Below are positions 1 to 5,988 of a stretch of 10,176 bases of DNA, piece after piece (the stretch's first letter is position 1; the number at the start of each line of letters is the position of its first letter). The notes under the pieces are model-generated. The model ran no database searches. It saw nothing but the letters and a program-made list of their open reading frames with translations, and was not told where the DNA came from. The DNA is from CAIKMD01 sp036490955. GTDB lineage: Bacteria; Pseudomonadota; Alphaproteobacteria; ATCC43930; CGMCC-115725. The stretch is from contig DASXCX010000334.1 of NCBI GenBank assembly GCA_036490955.1, forward strand, positions 1-10,176, read 5' to 3'. Position numbers and translations under genes: made by a program.

Positions 1-30
1 CTCGCCGCCATGAACGATGCTCCTTGTTAC

Positions 31-423
31 CTAGTTGAGCCGCCGCGGCTGGTGCGGGCTGTCGAGAGAGAAAGCCGGGATCGCCACCGCGAAGCATTCG
101 CCGCTCGGCAATTCCATCTCATATGTTCCGACCATGATGCCCGACGGCGTCGCGAGCGGCGTGCCGCTGGTGTATTCGAAGCTTTGTCCCGGGCCAAGAA
201 CCGGCTGCTCACCGACAACGCCGGCGCCGCGCACATCCTGGACGCGTCCCTGCGCGTCGGTGATCCGCCAATGACGGCGGCGCAGTTGAACCGTTTCGGC
301 GCCTTGATTCTCGATCCGCACGTGATAGGCCCAGACGAAGCGATTTTCGGCCGGCGAAGACTGGTCCTCGAGATAGGTGGGGTTGACCACGACTTTGATC
401 GATCGGGTGACTTCGGAATACAC
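31..423 (-). CDS. apaG: ApaG family protein (DUF525)
   Basis: Small single-domain protein of the ApaG family, which has a fibronectin-III-like fold and is linked genetically to cobalt resistance and magnesium efflux; its biochemical role is unsettled. I chose the GTG at 423. It gives 130 residues, the usual family length, begins VYSEVTRSIKV like other alphaproteobacterial ApaG N-termini, and has a GGGGGAG ribosome-binding site (plus-strand 434-440) ten bases upstream. An in-frame ATG at 498 overlaps the folD stop by one base (TGATG) but would add 25 atypical residues and has no ribosome-binding site. The conserved GxGxxG motif lies at residues 66-71 (GAGVVG), followed by EQPVL, the EYTSG segment and TPSGIMVG (about 92-99), then the usual AIPAFSLDSP tail. 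It sits 74 bases downstream of folD and is probably co-transcribed with it. Identity is secure. Confidence 0.93.
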   Translation of the reverse strand: MYSEVTRSIKVVVNPTYLEDQSSPAENRFVWAYHVRIENQGAETVQLRRRHWRITDAQGRVQDVRGAGVVGEQPVLGPGQSFEYTSGTPLATPSGIMVGTYEMELPSGECFAVAIPAFSLDSPHQPRRLN

Positions 424-433
424 GGCAGGCGCT

Positions 434-440
434 CTCCCCC
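434..440 (-). promoter_or_regulatory. Ribosome-binding site deciding the apaG GTG start
   Basis: The minus strand reads GGGGGAG here, ten bases before the GTG at 423. It supports the shorter 130-residue ApaG over the upstream ATG at 498, which has no purine-rich stretch in front of it. Confidence 0.6.
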
Positions 441-497
441 ACTCTCGCGCCATTTTCGCGCGGAACGCCACGAGGTCAAGCCGCGGGGAGCGCTGCA

Positions 498-1370
498 TCA
501 GCGCGGCCGGCTAGCGATACCGACCGAACGTTCAGCCGACGCAACCGTGTTGTCGAGCAGCATGGTCACGGTCATGGGCCCGACGCCGCCGGGAACCGGC
601 GTGATATACGATGCCTTCTCCCGGACGCCGGCGAAATCGACATCGCCGACGAGCTTACCGTCGGGCAGGCGGTTGATGCCAACGTCGATCACGACGGCGC
701 CGCTGCGCACCATCTGCGGCACGATCAGCCGCGGATGCCCCGCCGCCACCACGAGGATGTCGGCGAGGATGGTGTATTGCGAGAGCTCGCGCGTCTTGGC
801 GTGACAGATGGCGACAGTTGCTTCGCGCGCCATCAACATCAGCGCCATCGGCTTGCCGACGACGTTGCTGGCGCCGACCACGGTGACGTTGCGGCCCTCG
901 ACCGGAATATTCTCGTGCTCCAGGAGCTTCGAGACGCCATAAGGCGTGCACGGTGGGAACACCGTGTTGCCAATGACCAGTCCGCCGACGTTATAGAGAT
1001 GGAAACCGTCGACATCCTTGTCGACCGAGATCGTCGTCAGCACGCGCTGCACCGAAATCGTCGGCGGCAGCGGCAATTGTACGAGGATTCCGTGAATCGC
1101 CGGATCGTCGTTGAGCCGACGCACATAATCGAGCAGCCTCTCCTCGGAGACGTCGCTTTCGAAACGCATCACCTCGGAGTGGATACCGACTTCGCCGCAA
1201 GCCCGCACCTTGTTGCGGACATAGACCTCGGAAGCGGGGTTGGCGCCGATGAGAATCACGGCAAGGCCCGGCTTCGTCGCATGTTGCGAGACAAGCGTTT
1301 CGACGCGGGAGCGAATCCCGTTACGGATTTCGCGAGCGATCGCGACACCATCGATGATCTTGGCGGTCAT
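498..1370 (-). CDS. folD: Bifunctional methylenetetrahydrofolate dehydrogenase / methenyltetrahydrofolate cyclohydrolase
   Basis: Cytosolic enzyme interconverting 5,10-methylene-, 5,10-methenyl- and 10-formyl-tetrahydrofolate with NADP(H). The 290 residues match the family's usual length (E. coli FolD is 288). Active-site positions known from E. coli and human enzymes are all present: Y50 and K54 (YVRNK), Q98 (VQLPLP) and D121 (KDVDGFH). The cofactor-binding loop VVGASNVVGKPMA spans about 164-176, and the C-terminal signature PVPGGVGPMT about 258-267. The loop reads GAS as in E. coli FolD, rather than the GRS found in many FolD proteins. The ATG at 1370 has no clear ribosome-binding site, and the minus strand just upstream is AT-rich (GATATATA). 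The stop overlaps a possible but unlikely apaG ATG. It is probably housekeeping; a role in recycling C1 units released by the neighbouring catabolic cluster is only a speculation. Confidence 0.96.
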   Translation of the reverse strand: MTAKIIDGVAIAREIRNGIRSRVETLVSQHATKPGLAVILIGANPASEVYVRNKVRACGEVGIHSEVMRFESDVSEERLLDYVRRLNDDPAIHGILVQLPLPPTISVQRVLTTISVDKDVDGFHLYNVGGLVIGNTVFPPCTPYGVSKLLEHENIPVEGRNVTVVGASNVVGKPMALMLMAREATVAICHAKTRELSQYTILADILVVAAGHPRLIVPQMVRSGAVVIDVGINRLPDGKLVGDVDFAGVREKASYITPVPGGVGPMTVTMLLDNTVASAERSVGIASRPR

Positions 1371-1691
1371 GTCGCGTATATATCAAAAGGCGAGCGGCCG
1401 CGCGATTGGAACCCACGCGGCGGCGTGACGCATCGAGGTCCTGCTGGTGGGCAATTGTGGGCCGCCGAACGCAGCGCCGGACGGCCAAAGGCAAAAATCG
1501 CTCCGTTGAGCCGCAAAGGACGCTTCGTTGCGGGCCGTCGCCGGAATGATGCGGTTAACGCTTGGCTTGAGAGGCGCTTTTCAGCTTTTCCCTATCACGG
1601 AAGTCCGACGCGACCCGAACCGATCGGCCTTTGCGCAATTCGCAGCGTCGCCCGAGCGGCAAGGCTTGGCCGAGCTACTCTGGGCCCTGAT
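1371..1691. other. 321-base intergenic gap between the monooxygenase gene and folD
   Basis: I see no supportable gene here on either strand; the plus-strand open frame crossing it is antisense to genes on both sides. On the minus strand a TATATA stretch lies 7-12 bases before the folD ATG and could be a -10 element, but no good -35 sits 17 bases away and it would leave almost no leader. A small inverted repeat CACGC-N4-GCGTG (1414-1427) could form a hairpin in a folD leader. No hairpin with a T-tract is visible after the monooxygenase stop at 1692, so a terminator was not found. The gap is the likely boundary between the housekeeping pair and the catabolic operon. Confidence 0.5.
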
Positions 1692-2714
1692 CTAGGCGGA
1701 AGCGTTCGCGCGGAACGCCGGCATCACTTCCTGGGAGAACAGCGTCACGGATTGCTGCACGCGATCGAAGGGCATGTCGCCGAAAGCGAACCGCCCGATC
1801 ACGTAATTCGTTCCGGTTTCCGTGACGATGCGATCGAGCTTTGCGCGCACGGTGTCGGGCGAGCCGATGACCAGCATTTCGCGCTTGGCCGCTTCGTCAT
1901 AGGTGCTGGGAAAGTGCAGCGGCAGCGTACCGTAGCGGCGGAACAGCTCGGCATTGCTGTCGAACCAGATCGCATAGGCGCGGCGCGCGGTCTCTTCCGC
2001 CTTCGCGTCGCTGTCGGCGACATGGATATGCCGCGTGGTGCCGAGTTTTGTCGATACCGGTTCGCCACCATGAGCGCTGTTCCATTCCCGAAGATAACTG
2101 TCGACGATCGATTTCACGCGCACGCTCGGTCCATTCATCACCGCATTGACGCGATTCTTCGCCGCCCATGCCGCGGATTCGGGACGCGTGACGCCATACC
2201 AGAATGGCGGATGCGGCCGTTGCAGCGGCTGCAAGGCCATTGGCACGTCGGTGTAGCTGTAATACTTGCCCTCGAAATCGAGCACCGGCTTGGTCAGGCC
2301 GAGTTGCAGCACCTGAAGCGCCTCCGGAAAGCGCTTACGCGCCTCAAGATGGCCGACGCTGAACGCGCCGAGCTCATAGGGCGATTGCCCGCGGCCGATG
2401 CCGACCTCGAGCCGGCCGCCGCTCAATTGGTCGAGCATGCAGATCTCTTCGATCAGCCGCAGCGGCTCGTGTACCGGCAACACATAGACCATCGGCCCCA
2501 TGCGCAAGCGCTGCGTCCGCTGCGCGACGGCCGAAAGGAATACGCTAGGCGAGGGCGCCATACCGAGCGACGAGCCGTGATGCTCGGCAAGATGGTAGGC
2601 GTAAAGCCCGACCGCATCGTAGTTCTCGATCAGCCGCAAGCGATTGCGATAATGCTCGCCAAGCTCGAAACCGCCGCGATCGAGATGGTCGAAAACGCCG
2701 AAATCAACTTTCAT
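1692..2714 (-). CDS. LLM-class flavin-dependent oxidoreductase (luciferase-like monooxygenase)
   Basis: Predicted 340-residue TIM-barrel flavoprotein of the bacterial luciferase family. Members use reduced FMN (F420 in some) supplied by a separate reductase to oxygenate or oxidise small molecules. Family marks are the N-terminal MKVDFGVFDHLDRGG, AEHH at about 43-46, the VLPVHEPLRLIEE stretch at about 78-90, and SGGRLEVGIGRG at about 98-109, all typical of LLM monooxygenases; the near-C-terminal GSPDTVRAKL is also common. The ATG at 2714 was chosen because homology begins there and an AAGGAAG ribosome-binding site precedes it; an upstream in-frame ATG at 2813 would overlap the preceding gene. 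It lies 23 bases after the substrate-binding-protein gene and is the last gene of the catabolic operon. The substrate cannot be read from sequence. No flavin reductase is encoded in the window. Confidence 0.85.
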   Translation of the reverse strand: MKVDFGVFDHLDRGGFELGEHYRNRLRLIENYDAVGLYAYHLAEHHGSSLGMAPSPSVFLSAVAQRTQRLRMGPMVYVLPVHEPLRLIEEICMLDQLSGGRLEVGIGRGQSPYELGAFSVGHLEARKRFPEALQVLQLGLTKPVLDFEGKYYSYTDVPMALQPLQRPHPPFWYGVTRPESAAWAAKNRVNAVMNGPSVRVKSIVDSYLREWNSAHGGEPVSTKLGTTRHIHVADSDAKAEETARRAYAIWFDSNAELFRRYGTLPLHFPSTYDEAAKREMLVIGSPDTVRAKLDRIVTETGTNYVIGRFAFGDMPFDRVQQSVTLFSQEVMPAFRANASA

Positions 2715-2737
2715 GATCTTCCTTGCCGCCGGCGGAA

Positions 2738-3664
2738 TTAATCCGCAAGCACGTCTCGAAGCGGGATCTTGTTCTTGATGAGTCCCAAACTCTGCACCGC
2801 ATCGATCCACCATTGCATCTGTGCGGGCGTCACTTCCGCGGTGAGATCGACGATCCTGGTGTTGAGCGCGATCGCCTCGGGCAGCTTCAGATAGGTGATC
2901 TGCGACCGCTGGGCGGCTTCCATATTGTGCTCGATCCAGGTCATCGCCTCGCGAATGGAGGCGCGAAAAGCCGGCGCGACCTCAGGATGCGTGGTCATGT
3001 AGCCGCGCGACATCGCCCACGCCGAATAGACGGTGAAAGGATCGGCCAGATCGGCGAGGAAATCGCCGACCTTTACGCCGGTCTTGGCGGCGAGGATCTG
3101 GCCGAAGAACGGCGCAGCCGCGACCACCGCATCGGTTGCGCCGCTGCGCAGCGAGTCATTCATCTGATTGATCGGCACCTCGACGTAGGTAACGTCGCTC
3201 GGCGCGATGCCGCGGTCTTGGAGCCATTTCATGAAGGCGATGTGATAGGCGCTTTGCAGGCCGGGTACGCCTACTTTCTTCCCTTTGAAATCGGCGGCGG
3301 TCGCGATCTTCGCTTCGGGGCGCGCCAGCACGCCGCCGGTCGTTCCTTGCTTCGACTGGCCGTTGGCGCCGGCGACGATGGCGATATCGGCACCGCCCTC
3401 ATCGGCAAAGAGCACGATCGGCGGGCTAAGGCCGGCAACCTGCGATGTGCCGGCGATGAGGGCCGCGGGCTGATTGGAGCCGACGGCGATGAATTGCAGC
3501 GTCACATCGAGCCCGTGCTGCGCGAAGATACCTTGATCCTTGGCGACGAAAGCCGGAATCCACGGATAGCCCGGCCCATAACTTACCGTGATCTTCGTCT
3601 GCGCTTGCGCGGGCAACACCGCAAGCAACAGCAGCGCCACGATCGTCGATGAAATCCGTCCCAT
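2738..3664 (-). CDS. ABC transporter periplasmic substrate-binding protein (SsuA/NMT1/TauA type)
   Basis: Predicted 308-residue periplasmic solute receptor of the NitT/TauT (sulfonate, nitrate, thiamine-precursor) class. The N-terminus is a classic Sec signal: MGR, a hydrophobic core IVALLLLAVL, and an AQA cleavage site after residue 21 (mature protein begins QTKITV). The mature part opens with SYGPGYPWIPAFVAKDQG and GIFAQHGLDV, the usual first-lobe signature, followed by DFKGKKVGVPG and a conserved W in MTWIEHN. The ATG at 3664 places the signal peptide at the N-terminus and has AGGAACAGGGG just upstream; an in-frame ATG at 3775 would overlap the Rieske gene and prefix a non-signal sequence. 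There is no lipobox cysteine, so the protein should be soluble in the periplasm. Related receptors in aromatic clusters bind aromatic acids such as phthalates, but the ligand here is inferred only from its neighbours. No permease or ATPase gene accompanies it. Confidence 0.87.
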   Translation of the reverse strand: MGRISSTIVALLLLAVLPAQAQTKITVSYGPGYPWIPAFVAKDQGIFAQHGLDVTLQFIAVGSNQPAALIAGTSQVAGLSPPIVLFADEGGADIAIVAGANGQSKQGTTGGVLARPEAKIATAADFKGKKVGVPGLQSAYHIAFMKWLQDRGIAPSDVTYVEVPINQMNDSLRSGATDAVVAAAPFFGQILAAKTGVKVGDFLADLADPFTVYSAWAMSRGYMTTHPEVAPAFRASIREAMTWIEHNMEAAQRSQITYLKLPEAIALNTRIVDLTAEVTPAQMQWWIDAVQSLGLIKNKIPLRDVLAD

Positions 3665-3690
3665 CACCCCTGTTCCTGATGCCACCGGCC

Positions 3691-3708
3691 GGTCCGATCG
3701 ATCGGACC
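3691..3708. repeat. 18-bp perfect palindrome between the Rieske and binding-protein genes
   Basis: GGTCCGATCGATCGGACC equals its own reverse complement. It begins three bases past the Rieske stop codon (3712-3714) and overlaps a second 10-bp palindrome, ACCGGCCGGT (3684-3693). As RNA it can fold into a 7-bp stem with a 4-base loop. There is no T-tract after it on the minus strand, so a simple intrinsic terminator is unlikely; an intercistronic stabilising or attenuating hairpin, or a protein-binding site, is more plausible. Confidence 0.6.
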
Positions 3709-3711
3709 CCG

Positions 3712-4989
3712 CTAGATCGACACGCGAAAGGTTTCCGGTTTGGCCATCATGCGCTCGGCCACCGCGTCGCGCCAAGCTTTGATGTCACGCGGCAATTCCA
3801 TCGCCACCGGCCGGTAGCCGTAATCGTGCGGCTCGAGCCCCGGCGGCTCCTTGCCTTCTTCAAGATTGCGCGCCGCGACGATCAGGCGATGCCGCGCCTG
3901 AGCGATGACCAGATCCGAGGCGGAGAGATTTTCCTGCGTGCGATCGTAGAGCGGCCCCATGCTCTCGGTCATCGCGAGATCTTGCGCCTGCAGCTTCTTG
4001 ATGCCCATCCAAGGTTGGCACGGCTTCGACTCGTCTTCGCCGGCATAATCGTTCGCCGCATTCTGCAGCGGCTCGAAGGTCACGGGATCGACTTGCGCAT
4101 GGATATCGCTGCCGGCGTGCATCTGCTTGCGCTCGGCCTCGGTCAGTGCGCGTCCGGGATGCCACGAGAAGGTGAACACCCAGGAGTTCTCATTGTCGAT
4201 CGGAACCCAGGCATGACCCGCTTGCGGGTTGTCGCCGGCGATCGGCCAATTCGTGTAACCCGGCAGGAACCACTGATTCACGCGCCAATAACACGTCTCC
4301 GCTTCAGCATTGCGCTTGGCGGCGAGAAGCATGCCGGCGGGCATCGCTTGCGTTTCGAGCTTCGGTTGCAACTCGCGCATGGCCCAGACGGCCGAGCGGT
4401 TGCGCGGGTCAGCCGCGCGCTGGCGCAGCAGATCGTTGTGCAGAATGCTGAGATGGGCGCTGTCGAGATCGCCTTCCATGCCTTGCGTCCAATGGCAGCG
4501 CTGGCGCCGCTTGGAAACGTAGACATGACTTTCGGGAACGGTCAGCCATTCGAGCGCGGGCAGTGCCGGTTGCTGGTCGCGCGGCCCGAGGTAGGCCCAG
4601 ACGACACCATTCTTCTCAATGCAGGGATAGGCCGGATGTTTGACCTTCTCCTTGAACTGCGTCTGCGGCGGTTCGTTCGGCATGTCGATACAATTGCCGT
4701 CGAGATCGTATTTCCAGCCGTGGTACCAGCAACGCAGCCCGCAATCCTCGTTCTTGCCGAAGAACAGCGAGGCACCACGATGCGAGCAATGCTCTGCGAG
4801 GAGCCCGACCTTGCCGTCGATGCCGCGGAAAGCAACCATATCCTCGGCCATCAGCCGCACGCGCACGGGCGCGCCGCCCGCCTGAAGCTCGCGCGACAGC
4901 AGCGCGGCCGTCCAATAGCGCCGCAGCAACTTGCCCATCGTGGTTTCGGGACCGGTCTCCGCCAGTAGCTGGTGATCTTCGAGCTTCAT
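3712..4989 (-). CDS. Rieske non-heme iron oxygenase, phthalate 4,5-dioxygenase-like oxygenase subunit
   Basis: Predicted 425-residue oxygenase subunit that hydroxylates, or removes O-alkyl groups from, an aromatic substrate using electrons from a separate reductase. The Rieske [2Fe-2S] ligands are C68/H70 (CSH) and C87/H90 (CWYH), spaced CxH-x16-CxxH. The mononuclear-iron site follows as bridging D176 with H179 and H184 (DSAHLSILH). D359 in RTQENLSASD is the likely third ligand, aligned with the distal Asp of phthalate dioxygenase. Length and the N-terminus (ETGPETTMGKLLRRYW) fit the phthalate dioxygenase / VanA-type single-component oxygenases. The ATG at 4989 was preferred because homology starts there; the upstream extension to 5187 would overlap the hydrolase gene. 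The gap to that upstream gene is 13 bases. No cognate reductase gene (FMN/NAD plus plant-type ferredoxin) is in the window. The substrate is unknown; an aromatic carboxylate is likely from family and context. Confidence 0.92.
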   Translation of the reverse strand: MKLEDHQLLAETGPETTMGKLLRRYWTAALLSRELQAGGAPVRVRLMAEDMVAFRGIDGKVGLLAEHCSHRGASLFFGKNEDCGLRCWYHGWKYDLDGNCIDMPNEPPQTQFKEKVKHPAYPCIEKNGVVWAYLGPRDQQPALPALEWLTVPESHVYVSKRRQRCHWTQGMEGDLDSAHLSILHNDLLRQRAADPRNRSAVWAMRELQPKLETQAMPAGMLLAAKRNAEAETCYWRVNQWFLPGYTNWPIAGDNPQAGHAWVPIDNENSWVFTFSWHPGRALTEAERKQMHAGSDIHAQVDPVTFEPLQNAANDYAGEDESKPCQPWMGIKKLQAQDLAMTESMGPLYDRTQENLSASDLVIAQARHRLIVAARNLEEGKEPPGLEPHDYGYRPVAMELPRDIKAWRDAVAERMMAKPETFRVSI

Positions 4990-5002
4990 CAGAACACACT
5001 CG

Positions 5003-5869
5003 TCAACGGAACGCAGGGAAGCCGAAGAGCTCGGCGGGATTGTCGACAAATAGTTTTCGCCGCCGCGCCTCGTCCGGGACCCAGATAGAGACCAGATCGA
5101 CGAGATCGGCGTCGTTCGGCATCGGCTTGGAATAGCCGGGATGCGGCCAATCGCTGCCCCACAAGATTCGGTCGGGATACCGCTCAACCACGTGATGCAC
5201 GAAGGGAAGAATATCGTCGAACGGAAAATTTTCTTGCTGCGAGAAACGTGCGGTGAGCTTCACCCAGCAGCGGCCCGTGTCGAGGCATCGGCGCACGAAG
5301 CGGAATTCCTCGCTGTTGACGCCTTTCGCCGGCGGCGGATTACCGAGATTGTCGAGCACGAAGCGTCCCGGCTGCGCGAGGATCTGATCGCCCCAGGCCG
5401 CGATATCATCGGCATTGGTCAGGAAATATTGTGGATGCCAGCCGCGCTCCAAACCACGCTGCAGTGTGCGAAGGTCAAGTTCGGGAGTGGAGCGGCGCGC
5501 GAAGCGCATGCCGACAACCCCTGCTTTCGCGAGTATATCGAGTTCGCCATCGGTAATGTCCGGCGCCGGCGACGTCACACCGCGCAACCGCTCGGGCTCG
5601 CTGGTTAGCGCATGCAGCATGAATTCGTACATGTAGCCGTTCTGAAACGACTGCGTGACCACGCCACGCGACAGCCCGAGCGCCTTTTGCAGCGCGAGTA
5701 AATCCTGAAGAGTTGAGTCTTCCATCTGATGACCGCGGCTCTGTGCAAGCGGGAAGCGCTTTTGCGGTCCGTAGATATGGAAATGACAATCGGTCGCACC
5801 CGGCGGCAATTTCAATTTCGGTGCGCGCAGATTGCGGTCCGGCGCCGGGGCTTTGGTTTCGCTGGCCAT
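5003..5869 (-). CDS. Amidohydrolase-superfamily hydrolase, LigI (2-pyrone-4,6-dicarboxylate lactonase)-like
   Basis: Predicted 288-residue cytosolic TIM-barrel hydrolase of the COG3618 / LigI group, whose members open lactones such as 2-pyrone-4,6-dicarboxylate, usually without a metal. The strand-1 HxH motif is H29/H31 in TDCHFHIYGP. The strand-8 catalytic aspartate is D240 in WGSDWPHPGY, which also matches LigI's G-[ST]-D-W-P-H-P. A GMRFAR segment (120-125) is where LigI places substrate-binding arginines. The conserved strand-5 histidine (usual text DHxG, H180 in LigI) is replaced by N174 in VLDNLGNPPP, which may mean changed activity. The ATG at 5869 is the first start after the divergent spacer. 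This is the first gene of the minus-strand catabolic operon, 13 bases before the Rieske gene, consistent with hydrolysis of a ring-cleavage-derived lactone. The exact substrate is not determinable. Confidence 0.84.
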   Translation of the reverse strand: MASETKAPAPDRNLRAPKLKLPPGATDCHFHIYGPQKRFPLAQSRGHQMEDSTLQDLLALQKALGLSRGVVTQSFQNGYMYEFMLHALTSEPERLRGVTSPAPDITDGELDILAKAGVVGMRFARRSTPELDLRTLQRGLERGWHPQYFLTNADDIAAWGDQILAQPGRFVLDNLGNPPPAKGVNSEEFRFVRRCLDTGRCWVKLTARFSQQENFPFDDILPFVHHVVERYPDRILWGSDWPHPGYSKPMPNDADLVDLVSIWVPDEARRRKLFVDNPAELFGFPAFR

Positions 5870-5988
5870 GCTCGATCCGTGATCTGAAGCGGAAACGCCG
5901 CGCCTGTCAATGCGGCACGCCTAACTTGCCTCGCATTTAGCGGACGGCTAAAGCAGCGCCGCGTAACGGTGGAAAGGCGACCGTCATC
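5870..5988. promoter_or_regulatory. Divergent promoter region of the two catabolic operons
   Basis: This 119-base spacer separates the minus-strand hydrolase/Rieske operon from the plus-strand class III dioxygenase operon and must hold both promoters unless they are read through. On the minus strand a perfect TTGACA (plus 5905-5910) is followed after 17 bases by TCAGAT, a weak -10 that would leave a very short leader. On the plus strand TTGCCT (5926-5931) and TAAAGC (5949-5954) are a poor pair. A GGAAAGG ribosome-binding site (5971-5977) precedes the plus-strand ATG. These promoter elements are guesses; the divergent arrangement is certain. Confidence 0.45.
5936..5952. promoter_or_regulatory. 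Operator-like dyad TTTAGC-N5-GCTAAA
   Basis: The two six-base arms are exact reverse complements separated by GGACG. The site contains T-N11-A with dyad symmetry (5938-5950), the arrangement recognised by LysR-type regulators, and lies midway in a divergent promoter region, where such regulators commonly bind. No regulator gene is present in the window, so assignment to a family is inference. Confidence 0.4.

Noticed and set aside
1394..1401. GCGGCCGC palindrome in the folD upstream gap
   Set aside because: An 8-bp GC-only palindrome is expected by chance in DNA of this composition.
735..2741. 668-codon open frame on the plus strand
   Set aside because: It runs antisense to folD, the intergenic gap and the flavin monooxygenase, has Arg/His/Asp-rich low-complexity composition and shows no recognisable domain. 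Long antisense frames are expected opposite GC-rich genes.
2723..4968. Plus-strand open frames of 309 and 439 codons (2723-3652 and 3649-4968)
   Set aside because: Both are antisense to genes with clear motifs (binding protein and Rieske oxygenase), and their translations resemble no family.
4990..5187. 66-codon upstream extension of the Rieske gene (ATG at 5187)
   Set aside because: It would overlap the hydrolase gene by about 185 bases and adds Ser/Arg-rich sequence unlike any Rieske N-terminus.
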